This document shows positions 24,878 to 35,713 of a stretch of DNA of 42,218 nt, piece after piece (the first letter of the stretch is position 1; the number at the start of each line of letters is the position of its first letter). The DNA comes from an uncultured Opitutia bacterium (GTDB taxonomy: Bacteria > Verrucomicrobiota > Verrucomicrobiia > Opitutales > CAJWYM01). The DNA is taken from contig CAJWYM010000027.1 in assembly GCA_913049555.1 (NCBI GenBank), positions 1 to 42,218 of the forward strand, written 5' to 3'. Under the pieces are notes generated by a model. The model had not been told where the DNA came from and did not search any database. It saw only the letters and a program-made list of their open reading frames with translations. The position numbers were made by a program, and so were the translations under genes.

Positions 24878-26416
24878 TTAAGAATTTGAAAAACTTCGTT
24901 TCCAGTCCTCAGAAGCGGACTTCAATTCGGCTACAACTTCATCACCGAGAGATTTAGTAGATAAAATCTTAGCTGCTACAGCCTCGCCTCTTGTTTCAAA
25001 ATATTCAATAATACTACGGGTAGCATCCACCATGTCCTTAACATCCACATCATCTAGGAAACCATTCTGCAAAATCCAAAGAACAGTAGTTTGAATTTCG
25101 ACAGGAATCGGGCTTGAAGCAGGCTGTTTAAAAATTTCAACGGTTCTTTTTCCTGTTTCTAATTGGGATTTAGTTTTCGCATCCAAGTCGGATTCGAACT
25201 GAGAAAAAGCAGCAAGCTCACGAAACTGAGCCAATTGAAGTTTAACCTTACCCGCGACTTTTTTGTAAGCTTTTATTTGGGCAGCAGATCCCACACGAGA
25301 AACAGAAGTTCCTACTGAGACAGCAGGACGGACCCCTTGATTGAATAAATCAGCATCTAAAAATACTTGACCATCAGTAATTGATATCACGTTGGTGGGA
25401 ATGTATGCAGAGGGGTCTCCTCCTTGAGTTTCGATAATGGGAAGAGCTGTCAAAGAGCCACCTCCACTGTCTTGATTCAAGCGAGCGGAACGCTCAAGAA
25501 GCCTTGAATGAAGGTAAAATACATCTCCTGGGTAAGCTTCGCGACCAGATGGACGTTTCAAAATCAAAGACATTTGACGGTATGCAACCGCATGCTTGGA
25601 AAGGTCATCGTAAATAATTAGAGCGTCCATACCATTTTCCATAAACCACTCACCCATTGCAGTTCCTGAATAGGGTGCAAGATATTGATTTGCTGGATTG
25701 TCAGCTGCGGGAGCTGTAACAAGGACAGTATAATCCATGGCACCTGCTGCTTCAAGAACCTTGAGAGTTCTCATGATATTTGAGTTCTTTTGTCCAATTG
25801 CAACGTAAATGGAATAAACGGGACGAAAGTCTGGATCTCCACTCTTTTCCCCCTGCTTGTTCATGTTGGACTGATTGATAATGGTATCGATCGCAATGGT
25901 TGTTTTACCAGTGGCTCGGTCACCAATTATCAACTCTCTCTGTCCACGACCAATAGGAATCATCGCATCAATTGCCATAATACCAGTTTGTAAAGGTTGG
26001 TCGACAGATTTCCTTGGAATGATCCCCGGTGCAATTCTTTCAACTGCATAGGTTTCCTCGGAATTGATTGGACCTTTTCCGTCTAAGGGAGCCCCTAAGG
26101 CATCGGTTACACGACCCAAAAGTGCTTTGCCTACTGGAACAGATAAAAGTTTCTCCGTCCTTTTAACTTCATCCCCTTCTTTCAGGCGACTCATGTCACC
26201 CATCACAACGACACCCACTTCATCCTCCTCAAGATTCAATGCAATCCCAAAAACATTGTTTGGAAATTCAACCATCTCGTTGAACATCACGCCAGACAAT
26301 CCCTCTACGTTCGCAACACCATCTGCAAGCGAGGTGATTACACCTACATTCGATTTTTGGGTGTTTGTTGTTAGTTTGTTGATTTCACTTTGAATCTGTT
26401 CGACTACACTACTCAT
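24878..26416 (-). CDS. atpA: F-type ATP synthase subunit alpha
   Basis: Non-catalytic nucleotide-binding F1 subunit, 512 residues. P-loop GDRATGKT at 165-172, arginine finger in SVSRVG, and conserved [19 protein letters not shown]. It carries the N-terminal helix that normally binds subunit delta, which is of interest because delta here is short. 19 nt after atpH. Confidence 0.98.
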   Translation of the reverse strand: MSSVVEQIQSEINKLTTNTQKSNVGVITSLADGVANVEGLSGVMFNEMVEFPNNVFGIALNLEEDEVGVVVMGDMSRLKEGDEVKRTEKLLSVPVGKALLGRVTDALGAPLDGKGPINSEETYAVERIAPGIIPRKSVDQPLQTGIMAIDAMIPIGRGQRELIIGDRATGKTTIAIDTIINQSNMNKQGEKSGDPDFRPVYSIYVAIGQKNSNIMRTLKVLEAAGAMDYTVLVTAPAADNPANQYLAPYSGTAMGEWFMENGMDALIIYDDLSKHAVAYRQMSLILKRPSGREAYPGDVFYLHSRLLERSARLNQDSGGGSLTALPIIETQGGDPSAYIPTNVISITDGQVFLDADLFNQGVRPAVSVGTSVSRVGSAAQIKAYKKVAGKVKLQLAQFRELAAFSQFESDLDAKTKSQLETGKRTVEIFKQPASSPIPVEIQTTVLWILQNGFLDDVDVKDMVDATRSIIEYFETRGEAVAAKILSTKSLGDEVVAELKSASEDWKRSFSNS

Positions 26417-26435
26417 ATTAATTATTGATTAAATT

Positions 26436-26831
26436 TTACAATGATATACTTCTCAAGGGTTGCATCCTACTGATAATACTATTCTCATACACGTCATCTC
26501 CTACAGAAACTCGAACTCCCGCAATAAGTTCTTCAGATGATTTTGTAGTTACGTGAATACGTCTGCCATAAATTTCAAACAATTCTTTACCTAGCTCCAA
26601 AATAGCCTTGTCAGAAATAGCACCAGAGTGCTCTAGAACAGCGGTGTATTTTTTGATCTCTTTTTTGACTAGCTTAAGATAGGCTCTCAAAACTTTAGGA
26701 TATTTAGCAGGAGGATTTTTTTTCAATTCCTCAAGAATTGCTGAGACCCTTTCAGGATTGACTTCTCCATCCTCTATTGAGATTTCAAGCAATTTCTTAG
26801 CAAACTCAATTTGTTTTCTATTTCCGGCCAT
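26436..26831 (-). CDS. atpH: F-type ATP synthase subunit delta (short form)
   Basis: Peripheral-stalk subunit of F1. Recognised by position between atpF and atpA and by the C-terminal OSCP/delta signature ELIAGVRVSVGDDVYENSI followed by MQPLRSIS. It has 131 residues, against about 175-185 in most bacteria; the shortfall is in the N-terminal helical domain, which binds the alpha N-terminus. Only 6 nt separate it from atpF, so no missed upstream coding is possible. It is either a lineage-specific compact delta or a reduced version. Confidence 0.9.
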   Translation of the reverse strand: MAGNRKQIEFAKKLLEISIEDGEVNPERVSAILEELKKNPPAKYPKVLRAYLKLVKKEIKKYTAVLEHSGAISDKAILELGKELFEIYGRRIHVTTKSSEELIAGVRVSVGDDVYENSIISRMQPLRSISL

Positions 26832-26837
26832 GACAAA

Positions 26838-27407
26838 TTAGCTGTTTGACTTAATTTCTTTGACCGCTGATTCGCTAAAAGAGGATTTCTCTGAAGCTGT
26901 CAGTTCTCTTGCTAGGACTTTTTCGGCAGTTTGAACCACAAGACCCGCAATTTCCTCTTTAGCTTCTGAGATCATCTTGGTTCTTTCCAAATCGATTGCC
27001 TCTCTTGCTTTCTTGAGAAGATCTTCTGCTTGAGCCTGAGCTTCTGATTTTTGACTTTCAAGGTGTTGTTTCGCTTGGGAGCGAGCCTCTCCAACAGTTT
27101 TTTGAGCCTCAAGAGAAGCTTCCTTTAGGGTGTCCGCTTGTTTTTTTTCGACATCTGCAAGCTTAAGTTTTACTTCTTCTGCGTATTGAAGCCCATCCGC
27201 TATTTTTTGCTGACGCATATCAATAGTTGCGATGATAGGCTTGAATGCAAAACGGTATAACAAAAACGCAACAATTAGAAAATTGATAATCTGCGCAACA
27301 AGAATGTTTGTTTCAACATGAAACTTTCCAGCCAATTCAGAGAGTGGTCCTGCCGAACTTGTTGCATCAGTAGTAGCAGCGGCAATGATTAGTAATGTAT
27401 CTAGCAT
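26838..27407 (-). CDS. atpF: F-type ATP synthase subunit b
   Basis: Peripheral stalk dimer subunit, 189 residues. A short N-terminus, one membrane helix (about 33-55, NILVAQIINFLIVAFLLYRF), then a long charged coiled coil with many Ala, Glu, Lys and Gln to the C-terminus. One copy of b only; no b' gene. 6 nt before atpH and 70 nt after atpE. Confidence 0.96.
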   Translation of the reverse strand: MLDTLLIIAAATTDATSSAGPLSELAGKFHVETNILVAQIINFLIVAFLLYRFAFKPIIATIDMRQQKIADGLQYAEEVKLKLADVEKKQADTLKEASLEAQKTVGEARSQAKQHLESQKSEAQAQAEDLLKKAREAIDLERTKMISEAKEEIAGLVVQTAEKVLARELTASEKSSFSESAVKEIKSNS

Positions 27408-27477
27408 AATTATTAGTTTAAAATTATCAGGTGAGTGAATTTGACATCACCCACCTGTTTTCCATTTGTAATGGATC

Positions 27478-27696
27478 TTATCCGAGGAATAAGGCATAGA
27501 AAGCAACCGCTTCTGCCAATGCCATACCAATGATTGACTGAACGAGAACTTTTCCTGAAGCTCCTGGGTTTCTACCCACTGCTTCCACTGCTTTCGCTCC
27601 AACCATTGCCACACCAAAAGCCGCGGCTAAACAGCCTAGACCTTTTGTAAGTCCTTGTCCTAAGTCACCTTGTAGTTCTGCTAGTATTTCGATCAT
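27478..27696 (-). CDS. atpE: F-type ATP synthase subunit c
   Basis: 72-residue two-helix proteolipid of the rotor ring. The polar loop is VGRNPGASGK, and the ion-binding Glu is in GMALAEAVAFYALFL. Aligned to sodium-type c subunits (Gln in helix 1, Glu-Ser-Thr in helix 2), the Gln position is hydrophobic and the residues after the Glu are Ala-Val, so the ring should carry protons. Confidence 0.96.
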   Translation of the reverse strand: MIEILAELQGDLGQGLTKGLGCLAAAFGVAMVGAKAVEAVGRNPGASGKVLVQSIIGMALAEAVAFYALFLG

Positions 27697-27781
27697 TGTA
27701 TTTCTATTTTTATATTATTTAGCTCGATCTTCAGTGCCTACGCTTTTATTGTATAGTCCCACTGGAGAAATTGTTTTTGTT

Positions 27782-28630
27782 TCAGTGCTCGCCGTCGTCG
27801 TGGTTGCAAATAAGTCCTATGTAAACGGCTACCAAAAGTGTAAATACCATTGCTTGAACCGCTCCAATTAAAACTTCTAAAAAATAAAATGGAACTGGTA
27901 CAATGTAACCAATCAAATTGGTCATACTTACAAGAAGGTTTTCCCCGCCAAATACGTTTCCAAACAGCCTAAAAGAGAGAGAAACGGGTCGGAATACGAT
28001 TGAAATCACCTCGATGAGTCCAACTGCAAAGAAAATAACAAAAAGGAAATAATAAATAGCAGTGGGAATTTCTTTTTTATCTGCCTTGTTTCCAAAAATA
28101 TCCAAAAACACAGTTTTGGGTCCAGCAAATTTAAAAATGTAAAACAACCAACTAAGCATCGCTACAATTGCAAGCGCAAGAGTCATATTTAGATCTGCAT
28201 TCCCAGGACGCATCCAATAATCAAGATTCCCTTTTTCATCGTAAAAACCAAAAGCTCCCACACCGGGAAATAAACCGCTCCAGTTGTTGATTAAAATAAA
28301 AGTAAACAACCCACAAAGAAGCCAAAAAGTTGGATTCACCATTTTCGCACCCACAATAGGTTTTACCATATCCCTGAGTCCATCCACAAAAGTCTCAACA
28401 ACGATTTGCCCTTTATCAGGGATCATTTTAGGGGTTTTAACAACTGCTTTAACAATAAGAATCAGGGAGATGGAAACAATCCAACTGGTTACCATAGAGT
28501 TAGTAACAGGCAAACCCCCTATTTCGAAAAGTTGATATGCATAGGGACTTACGCTACCAGATCCACCGGCGAAAGCGGTACTTGCAAGACCAAAAGATGA
28601 TAATATGCTTAATTTTGTTATGTTAGTCAT
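27782..28630 (-). CDS. atpB: F-type ATP synthase subunit a
   Basis: Stator proton-channel subunit of Fo, 282 residues with five to six membrane helices. The essential Arg is in [14 protein letters not shown], and the conserved last helix is [15 protein letters not shown]. The N-terminus (about 22 residues ending STAFAGG) resembles a cleavable signal peptide ahead of the first true helix. First gene of the operon; no atpI or atpZ precedes it. Start ATG at 28630 has an AAAGA purine stretch upstream. Confidence 0.96.
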   Translation of the reverse strand: MTNITKLSILSSFGLASTAFAGGSGSVSPYAYQLFEIGGLPVTNSMVTSWIVSISLILIVKAVVKTPKMIPDKGQIVVETFVDGLRDMVKPIVGAKMVNPTFWLLCGLFTFILINNWSGLFPGVGAFGFYDEKGNLDYWMRPGNADLNMTLALAIVAMLSWLFYIFKFAGPKTVFLDIFGNKADKKEIPTAIYYFLFVIFFAVGLIEVISIVFRPVSLSFRLFGNVFGGENLLVSMTNLIGYIVPVPFYFLEVLIGAVQAMVFTLLVAVYIGLICNHDDGEH

Positions 28631-28665
28631 TCTTTTTTAGCTTCATTTGTAAACCACAAATCTTA

Positions 28666-28694
28666 ATAACAAATCAAATAAGCCAAAGGGTCAA
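28666..28694 (-). promoter_or_regulatory. Sigma70-like promoter of the atp operon
   Basis: Read on the minus strand: -35 TTGACC (28694-28689), a 17-nt spacer, -10 TGTTAT (28671-28666). The predicted start is about 28 nt upstream of the atpB ATG at 28630. Confidence 0.5.
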
Positions 28695-28782
28695 CTCGCT
28701 TTTATAAAAAAAAAGATTAAAAATGGAATATAAATTATTTTACTTTCGATCCCTATTACAACTTAACCACTTATGATTTCTT

Positions 28783-29982
28783 ATGATTACAAACCACCAA
28801 GCTTTACAAATTGTCCTCTCATCCATTTCAACGATTCCATCTAAAAAAAATCTTCTTTTAGATTCCAACAATTCTGTTCTTCGACAAGATCTTTTGGCGG
28901 ATCGTGACTTGCCTCCTTTTAATAGAGTTATGTTTGATGGTTTTGCAATCAACAGTAATTTTCTATCTCAAAAAGTCTTCAATGTCTTTGCATCCCAAGC
29001 TGCAGGAAATCCTCCTAAAACTTTAGACCCAATAGAGGGTGCAATTGAAGTAATGACTGGTTCTTCTTTACCTATCGGTTGTGATATCGTGATTCCCTAT
29101 GAACAAACTCTCAGGAATAAGAACCAAATTGAAATTAAAAATGAAGCATTAGAGCTGGATCCCTACTCCAATATTCATATTCAAGGAAGTGATAAAAAAA
29201 CAGGCGATTTGTTGTGCACTGGAGGTAAAAAAACAAACGCTTCTATTTTGGCCACAGCTGCATCTTGCGGTTATGATGTTCTAGATACTTCCCCAAAAAT
29301 AAAAATTGCCATCATTACATCTGGAGATGAACTTGTAGAAGTTGAATCGACTCCAGAACCCTATCAGATTCGAAAGTCCAATGGGTTGGCTCTTAAAAAT
29401 ATTCTTTCCAAATTTGGGGACAATCACTTTTCTATTTTTCATTTTTCAGACGATCTCCATTCCATTGAGAAAGGATTGATGAATATTCTACAAAACAATG
29501 ACCTTGTTCTATTATCTGGTGGAATTTCAAAAGGAAAAAAGGATTTTATACCTCAGGCACTTGAAAATTGCGGAGTAGAAAAAAAATTTCAATGGGTGAA
29601 GCAAAAACCTGGAAAGCCTTTTTGGTTTGGGATTGCAAAAGATCACAAACCGATCTTTGGACTTCCTGGAAATCCGGTATCAACGATCAGTTGTGCGCTG
29701 TATTATGTCATCCCAGCTATTCGAAAAATGCTTGGAGAGAATTCCCCAAAATCTATTTTTGCCAAGCTTAAAAAAGAAGTCTCATTCAAACCCTCACTCA
29801 CTTATTTTTTACCTGTATCCACTGAGTTTTCCGAAAAAGCTGAATTTTTGGCAACTCCAATTCCAACCGCTAATTCAGGAGATTATTCATCACTCATCCA
29901 AACAGATGGATTTATTGTTTTGCCGGCAGAGGATCGATCTAAATTTAAGACTGGAGAGGTGTTTCCTTATTACGCTTGGTGA
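28783..29982 (+). CDS. moeA: Molybdopterin molybdenumtransferase MoeA
   Basis: Inserts molybdate into adenylylated molybdopterin to make molybdenum cofactor. 399 residues with the family motifs LPPFNRVMFDGFAI (N-terminal), IITSGDELVEV and QIRKSNG in the MoaB/MoeA core, LLSGGISKGKKDF, GKPFWFG and the signature GLPGNPVSTISC; a C-terminal beta-barrel domain follows. It diverges from the atp operon. No other moa/moe genes or molybdoenzymes are in the window. The next gene starts 3 nt after its stop. Confidence 0.94.
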   Translation: MITNHQALQIVLSSISTIPSKKNLLLDSNNSVLRQDLLADRDLPPFNRVMFDGFAINSNFLSQKVFNVFASQAAGNPPKTLDPIEGAIEVMTGSSLPIGCDIVIPYEQTLRNKNQIEIKNEALELDPYSNIHIQGSDKKTGDLLCTGGKKTNASILATAASCGYDVLDTSPKIKIAIITSGDELVEVESTPEPYQIRKSNGLALKNILSKFGDNHFSIFHFSDDLHSIEKGLMNILQNNDLVLLSGGISKGKKDFIPQALENCGVEKKFQWVKQKPGKPFWFGIAKDHKPIFGLPGNPVSTISCALYYVIPAIRKMLGENSPKSIFAKLKKEVSFKPSLTYFLPVSTEFSEKAEFLATPIPTANSGDYSSLIQTDGFIVLPAEDRSKFKTGEVFPYYAW

Positions 29983-29985
29983 ACC

Positions 29986-30918
29986 GTGATTTCTTTAGAT
30001 CGTTATTTAGGTTGTATTTCTGGTCTCACCTATGGAGATGCGTATGGCGCTGCTTATGAAGGGGGCTTGTTTGAAAAACTTATTTGGAAAATAATTGGAA
30101 GAACAAAAAAAGGGAAACTTAGATACACGGACGACACCCAAATGTCTATAGACATTGCACAATCATATTTATCAAAAAATGAGATCGATTCTGATTGTTT
30201 GGCCGAACAATTTGCTAAAAGTTACCAATATTCGAGGGGTTACGGTCCGAGCGCAGCTTGGCTGCTGAAACAAATAAAGAAAGGATCCCACTGGAAAAAT
30301 ATAAATAAAGTGAAATTTTCATCTGGCTCCTGGGGAAATGGAGCTGCAATGAGGGCACCTGTCATTGGTCTTATTTATGCACAAAGACCCCACGAAATGA
30401 ATCAAGCAATCTTTAAAAGTTCCGTAATTACCCACGCACACCCTTTAGCGATTGAAGGTGCAAAAATAATTGCTCTAACAGTATCTTCTGTGCTGTGCGA
30501 ATTTTCGACAGAGCATCTCTTTGAAAAACTAATCTTGAACTCCAATCACTCGATTTATAGAAAAAAACTTGAAACCGCGAAGAATTGGATACTCCATTCA
30601 GTGAAACCCTCCCAAAATGAAATCAAATTGCATCTTGGGAATCAGATACAAGCTTCTGAGTCTGTAATTTCAGCGGTCTATTTTGCAATTCAATTTAAAA
30701 ACCACCGATTAGACCAAATGTTACATCCAATTTTCAAACTGGGTGGAGATACAGACACAATCGGTTCCATGGCAGGATCAATATGGGGAGCTATTAACGG
30801 TTTAAATAAAATCAGGAGAATTGAATTGGATCGAATAGAAAAGATCGATTGGATCTTAAATTTAGGTGAGAAACTTTATTTCAACAAACAAGAACCTCTA
30901 AACCCTCCGATTGAATAA
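29986..30918 (+). CDS. ADP-ribosylglycohydrolase family protein
   Basis: 310 residues of the DraG/ARH fold, which removes ADP-ribose from proteins or cleaves related ADP-ribosyl compounds using two magnesium ions. Metal ligands are visible in YTDDTQMS (Asp49-Asp50) and GGDTDTIGSMAG (Asp255, Asp257). GLTYGDAYGAAYEG at the start and SGSWGNGAAMRAP in the middle are family motifs. The GTG start at 29986 is 3 nt after moeA, so the two are translationally coupled, although no functional link is known to me. No ADP-ribosyltransferase (DraT) is nearby. Confidence 0.9.
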   Translation: MISLDRYLGCISGLTYGDAYGAAYEGGLFEKLIWKIIGRTKKGKLRYTDDTQMSIDIAQSYLSKNEIDSDCLAEQFAKSYQYSRGYGPSAAWLLKQIKKGSHWKNINKVKFSSGSWGNGAAMRAPVIGLIYAQRPHEMNQAIFKSSVITHAHPLAIEGAKIIALTVSSVLCEFSTEHLFEKLILNSNHSIYRKKLETAKNWILHSVKPSQNEIKLHLGNQIQASESVISAVYFAIQFKNHRLDQMLHPIFKLGGDTDTIGSMAGSIWGAINGLNKIRRIELDRIEKIDWILNLGEKLYFNKQEPLNPPIE

Positions 30919-31360
30919 TAGCTAACTCACTTAAATAAACCTAAATAACTCAGTTGAGAGTAGAGAATATCATCAATATTATGATTCGAAATGACTTACG
31001 AAATTCTGAAGTAGTAGCCTCTGGCTACATCGAAGATTTTCGTATGTTATTGCAATTTACAAGATTGATAATAAATCAGCGAGTCAACTGAAGAATTTAG
31101 GATAAATACAAAAAATTAAAGTTTCCAATTCTTCTATTCAACAAATCGATTGTCTAGATTCCAAATTTCACACTTTGAAATGTCACTACCCAAATTATTT
31201 GCATTTGTTCCTTTTAAAAGTTCCATAAATTAGAGAATTCAATTCCATTCAATGCTCTAAACCATTTCATCCAAACCTATTGGGTGATCCCAAATTTCCA
31301 AAGGGGATCTTTGGGTTTAAAACATTTGCTAAGGCAATATAGATTTCTAATGATAGTAAG
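30919..31360. other. AT-rich intergenic region before lolC-uvrA
   Basis: 442 nt between the glycohydrolase and the permease gene. It holds a 36-codon open frame (30981-31091) with no ribosome binding site or recognisable product, which I do not call a gene. No strong terminator or long dyad is seen. It must contain the promoter of the lolC-uvrA pair, but I cannot place it. Confidence 0.4.
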
Positions 31361-32602
31361 ATGCCATGGTATGTATACATTGCTCTCAAGCAACTTTTTC
31401 CATCGGGACGGAAATTTTCATTTTTTTCGTTGATGTCAATCCTCGGGGTTGTTCTAGGAGTTGCGGTTTTAATCATTGTCCAAAGTGTTATGAATGGTTT
31501 TGGGGAAGAATTTCGCAACAAAATTATTGCCTCTGATGGAGAGATAAAAGTGCGCGCACCCCAAATCTTAAATGACTGGGAAGATACTTTTCAAACCATA
31601 CAATCCACTGAGGGAGTGGAAGCTGCGAGCCCATACATACAGGGAGTTGTTATGCTTCAATTTAAGAATTATCCAGCTTTTCCTGGGATCCGAGGAATTC
31701 AGCCAGATCTTGAAGCAAATGTTCTGCCAATTGAAAGATATCTAATAAAGGGTTCAGAAAAAGCATTAGAAAATCTCTATGATGAAACCATTCTCATCAG
31801 CAAGCATTTAGCCTTCAGTCTAGGAATTCACGTTGGAGACATGGTTGATATTTACACACCGCTTATGATGGAAAGAATGACAAAGGATGAAGTTCTTTTA
31901 CCGCGAGAAATGAAAGTGGTCGGTATTTATGAAACGGGCTCTCAAAAACTAGACAACGCCGACACTTTGCTTTGCACACTTAGAGTGATGCAAGAACTCT
32001 ATGGAATTGATGAAGGAATCCATGGCTTTACAGTAAAACTCGAAAACCCAGATCAAGTCCAAACCATCAGCAACCGTTTGAATCATCTACTTCCTCATCC
32101 TATCCAATCTTACACTTGGATGCAAAATCACCGAGACCTTCTTTTTATACTTGGATTAGAAAAAACAATGATGTACTTCATCATCCTATTTATTATTTTA
32201 GTGGCTTCCTTTTCGATTGCAATTGCACTCATGATGTCAGTTTACAGAAAAACCAGAGAAATTGGACTTTTAATTTCTTTGGGGGCTACCTCACGGCAGG
32301 TAGCAACCTGTTTTTGTCTGCAAGGATTGATTATCGGTATTACAGGAACCAGCTTAGGACTTTTAATGGCTCACCTTATGCTAACCTATAGAGCGGGTAT
32401 TATCAAAATGATTATTGCAGTGACCAATAGTTCTAGTGCTGTAGATCGATTTTATGGAGTCACTGAAATCCCCTCTAAATATCAACTCGAAGATTTTATT
32501 ATTACCATTCTTTTCTCCATTATTATTTCCACTTTGGCAGGATTGATTCCAGCTTACAAAGCCTCTAAATTAAAGCCTGCAAATGCCTTAAGAAGCGAAT
32601 GA
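31361..32602 (+). CDS. LolC/LolE-family lipoprotein-releasing ABC permease
   Basis: 413 residues. One N-terminal membrane helix (about 20-45, [20 protein letters not shown]), a large periplasmic domain, then three C-terminal helices in the FtsX/MacB fold, including [22 protein letters not shown] and the final [26 protein letters not shown]. This is the LolC/E architecture that extracts lipoproteins from the inner membrane. The partner ATPase LolD is not next to it; instead its stop overlaps uvrA by 4 nt. The ATPase must be encoded elsewhere if this is a Lol complex. Confidence 0.88.
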   Translation: MPWYVYIALKQLFPSGRKFSFFSLMSILGVVLGVAVLIIVQSVMNGFGEEFRNKIIASDGEIKVRAPQILNDWEDTFQTIQSTEGVEAASPYIQGVVMLQFKNYPAFPGIRGIQPDLEANVLPIERYLIKGSEKALENLYDETILISKHLAFSLGIHVGDMVDIYTPLMMERMTKDEVLLPREMKVVGIYETGSQKLDNADTLLCTLRVMQELYGIDEGIHGFTVKLENPDQVQTISNRLNHLLPHPIQSYTWMQNHRDLLFILGLEKTMMYFIILFIILVASFSIAIALMMSVYRKTREIGLLISLGATSRQVATCFCLQGLIIGITGTSLGLLMAHLMLTYRAGIIKMIIAVTNSSSAVDRFYGVTEIPSKYQLEDFIITILFSIIISTLAGLIPAYKASKLKPANALRSE

Positions 32603-35427
32603 GCCAACAAAACGAAATTTTTGTTCGAAATGCGAAAGAGCACAATCTAAAAGGCTTTGACCTCAAGATCCCTCGAGACAAATTAGTCGTTTTCACTGGC
32701 GTGAGCGGTTCCGGGAAGTCTTCTCTAGTATTTGACACAATTTTTGCGGAAGGCTACAGGAAATACATAGACTCACTTTCCCCGAAAGCGCGTCAATATT
32801 TAGACCAAATCAAAAAACCTGAGGTAGATTATATCCACGGGCTGTCTCCTGTAATCGCTATTGAACAGCGAGGTTCCTCTGGTAACAACCCACGAAGTAC
32901 AGTTGCCAGTGTTACTGAACTGGCAGACTTTGCCCGATTGCTTTGGTCTGTTAAAGGAATTGCATACTCTCCTGAAGATGGATCCGAAATAAAAAAAAGT
33001 TCTATTGATGACTGTGTGGACCGAGTATTGCAAGAAACAGGAAGCCGAATGATTCTTTTAGCTCCATTAAGAGCTAATAAATCCTCTGTCTTAAGAGAAT
33101 TGTTTCCTCGTTTACAGCAAAAAGGCTATCAAAGAGTTCGAATTGATGGCGAAATAAAAAACTTGGACCAAGCGGATCTGATCCCAGTTGGAAAGGAGGG
33201 GATAAAAGTCGAGCTGGTCATCGACAGAATTGTGATTAAAAAAGAGGCAAAAAGTCGACTTGCAGACTCTCTCGAAATCGCATTTCAAGAAGGGGAAGAT
33301 CGAGCAATTGCTTGGATTCAAAAAGACAAGAATAGTCCATTCAAAAGCATTCATCTCAGCCAAAAATTAACAGACTCTAGCGGAACCAAAACTTATGAAG
33401 AAATCACCCCAAAGACTTTTTCTTGGAATCATCCAGAAGGAGCCTGCCGAACTTGCGGTGGATTGGGTAGAAAATTAGAGTTTGCTGAAAGCTTAATCAT
33501 TCCTGACCCAAAATTATCGCTCAAGAAAGGAGCCATCAAAGCCTGGAGGATTGGTTCTAAGTCCATGATCATTAAACGCAATGCAATTTTAAAACAACTC
33601 TCGGAGCAAGTTCCATATGACCCGACGCAACCTTGGAATGAGATGGAACCAAAAATTCAGGATCTTATCTTACAAGGAGATCCAAAACGAAAATACAATT
33701 TTAAATTAAAGCCAGGCAATTCCAAACCCGAGGAAATGTTTTTTAAAGGGGTATACGAAGACCTTCATAATTCAAGAAAAGAAAGTTCTAGCGATGGATT
33801 TAGAGCTCGTCTCACTACTTACATGACAGGAACAACCTGCCCCGAATGCAATGGAGAACGATTGAATGCTTTTGCTAGATCTGTTTTGATTGAAGGTATA
33901 AATTTCCCTCAATTTCTCTCTATGCAACTTCAAGATGCCTATGAATTTGTTCAGAAAAACTTAGATAAAAACACAGCCTTTAGTGAAGTAGGAGATGCGA
34001 TACAAGGACTAAAAAACAGATTGTATTTTTTAAAAGAAGTAGGCCTTGGATATCTGACTCTAAATCGAGCATTTTCATCTTTAAGTGGAGGAGAAGCCCA
34101 AAGGGTTCGCTTAGCGACCCAACTGGGAATGGGTTTAGTCGGAGTCACCTATGTCTTGGATGAACCCAGCATTGGCTTACACCCAATTGATAACTACAAA
34201 CTGATTGAGACCTTAAAAGATCTCCGCGACCAAGGAAACTCCATATTAGTAGTAGAGCATGATGGAGAGATGATGATGAATGCGGACCAAATGATAGAAC
34301 TTGGTCCAATGGCAGGGGTTTCAGGAGGACATATCTTATTTCAAGGATCTCCAAAAGAAGCTTTGAGTGATAAAAAAAGTCGATCTGGACCTTTTTTATC
34401 CAAAGCATTGAGCGTAAATAAAGATGGAAAAACTTTATTACCAGAGGGTCGATGGATTCAAATAGAGGGTGCCACTCATAATAATTTAAAAGAGGTCTCT
34501 GTATCTTTACCCGTTGGACTCCTAACCACAATCTGTGGTGTATCCGGAAGCGGTAAAAGCACCCTGATCAATGACATCTTAGGCAAAGCTGCATCCTTCA
34601 TGATCAACCGCTCTAAAGAGATCCCAGGAACTCACACAAAAATAAAAGGTTTGGAATACTTTAAAAGAGTCATCAAAGTAGACCAATCTCCAATTGGAAA
34701 AAGTCCAAGATCCAATCCTGCTACTTACATTAAATTATTTGACCAACTACGAGCCCTTTTTGCACAATGTCCTTTAGCTAAAGTACGTGGATATAAAAGC
34801 AGTCGTTTTAGTTTTAATACAGTGGGCGGACGGTGTGAAAATTGTAAAGGAGACGGACAAATTAAGCTGGATATGCAATTTTTATCCGATGTATTCGTAG
34901 AGTGCCCGAATTGTAACGGCAATAGGTACAACCGAGAGACTTTAGAGGTCACCTACAAGGGATTAAATATCAGCGATGTTCTTAAACTTACTGTTGAGGA
35001 GGCAAGAACCTTTTTCAGAAGTCATCCCGGAATCAGTGATAAATTAGATACACTTCAAGCCGTAGGACTCAACTACATTCGCCTAGGTCAAGCTGCCAAT
35101 ACTTTATCCGGAGGTGAGGCTCAACGCATTAAACTGAGTTTAGAACTGAGTAAAAAACAACAAGGAAACACCCTATATCTATTAGACGAACCAACGACCG
35201 GACTGCACTGGATCGATGTTCAAAAACTAATGGATTTGTTATTCAAGCTACGAGATGCTGGGAACACCATTTTGATCATCGAACATGACCTTGATTTGAT
35301 CCGACTGGCTGATTGGATTATTGAACTCGGTCCAGAGGGAGGAAATAATGGAGGTCATTTACTATACTCGGGAAATTACCAAGATTTCAAAAATTGCCTA
35401 TCCTCTCCTACAGGCAGATGTTTATAA
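32599..35427 (+). CDS. uvrA: UvrA-family excinuclease ABC subunit A
   Basis: DNA-damage-sensing ATPase of nucleotide excision repair. 942 residues with two ABC modules: Walker [10 protein letters not shown] (34-42), signature [12 protein letters not shown], then a second Walker [10 protein letters not shown], second signature [12 protein letters not shown] and Walker [13 protein letters not shown]. The C-terminal zinc module is intact (RCENCKGDG ... [15 protein letters not shown]). In the first module only the second CxxC remains (Cys283/Cys286 in ACRTCGGLG); the usual CPxCG about 20 residues earlier is missing. The region between the first Walker A and signature includes a UvrB-binding-like segment, so it is not the shortened UvrA2 type. 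It could be the main UvrA or a paralogue. ATGA overlap with the permease gene. Confidence 0.92.
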   Translation: MSQQNEIFVRNAKEHNLKGFDLKIPRDKLVVFTGVSGSGKSSLVFDTIFAEGYRKYIDSLSPKARQYLDQIKKPEVDYIHGLSPVIAIEQRGSSGNNPRSTVASVTELADFARLLWSVKGIAYSPEDGSEIKKSSIDDCVDRVLQETGSRMILLAPLRANKSSVLRELFPRLQQKGYQRVRIDGEIKNLDQADLIPVGKEGIKVELVIDRIVIKKEAKSRLADSLEIAFQEGEDRAIAWIQKDKNSPFKSIHLSQKLTDSSGTKTYEEITPKTFSWNHPEGACRTCGGLGRKLEFAESLIIPDPKLSLKKGAIKAWRIGSKSMIIKRNAILKQLSEQVPYDPTQPWNEMEPKIQDLILQGDPKRKYNFKLKPGNSKPEEMFFKGVYEDLHNSRKESSSDGFRARLTTYMTGTTCPECNGERLNAFARSVLIEGINFPQFLSMQLQDAYEFVQKNLDKNTAFSEVGDAIQGLKNRLYFLKEVGLGYLTLNRAFSSLSGGEAQRVRLATQLGMGLVGVTYVLDEPSIGLHPIDNYKLIETLKDLRDQGNSILVVEHDGEMMMNADQMIELGPMAGVSGGHILFQGSPKEALSDKKSRSGPFLSKALSVNKDGKTLLPEGRWIQIEGATHNNLKEVSVSLPVGLLTTICGVSGSGKSTLINDILGKAASFMINRSKEIPGTHTKIKGLEYFKRVIKVDQSPIGKSPRSNPATYIKLFDQLRALFAQCPLAKVRGYKSSRFSFNTVGGRCENCKGDGQIKLDMQFLSDVFVECPNCNGNRYNRETLEVTYKGLNISDVLKLTVEEARTFFRSHPGISDKLDTLQAVGLNYIRLGQAANTLSGGEAQRIKLSLELSKKQQGNTLYLLDEPTTGLHWIDVQKLMDLLFKLRDAGNTILIIEHDLDLIRLADWIIELGPEGGNNGGHLLYSGNYQDFKNCLSSPTGRCL

Positions 35428-35443
35428 ATTCTCTAAATAAAAT

Positions 35444-35480
35444 TCATTCCCATTGAATCTTAACAATACTTTGGGAATGA
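35444..35480 (+). terminator. Inverted repeat just after uvrA
   Basis: TCATTCCCA (35444-35452) and TGGGAATGA (35472-35480) pair perfectly over 9 bp around a 19-nt loop, 16 nt after the uvrA stop. There is no T-run, so terminator function is uncertain. Confidence 0.35.
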
Positions 35481-35581
35481 GTACAAAAATACGCTCCTAC
35501 GATTGGATCTGAAACGACTTTAAATCTACCCAGATTTTTCAAATAAATGAAATAACTATTTTTTAATCTTAAAGTCAAAAT

Positions 35582-35623
35582 TAGAATTCATCAAAAAAGG
35601 AATCTCTATTTTGATGAATTCTA
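35582..35623. terminator. 15-bp perfect hairpin between convergent uvrA and sulfatase genes
   Basis: TAGAATTCATCAAAA (35582-35596) and TTTTGATGAATTCTA (35609-35623) form a perfect 15-bp stem with a 12-nt loop, midway between two converging genes. It is AT-rich and lacks a long T-run, but length and place suit a shared transcript end. Confidence 0.5.
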
Positions 35624-35713
35624 TAAGCTCTTTAGCCAAAAAATACAAAAGGTACAATTGTTTCTTAGAGCAATTTTTGCTACCAAAGAACAAGCTTCGC
35701 ATCTATTTAAACT

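Noticed and set aside
27478-27696. Sodium-type c ring
   Set aside because: The Gln and Ser/Thr ligands of sodium rings are hydrophobic or Ala/Val here.
30981-31091. 36-codon frame in the gap before lolC
   Set aside because: No ribosome binding site and no recognisable product; kept only as a note in the intergenic entry.
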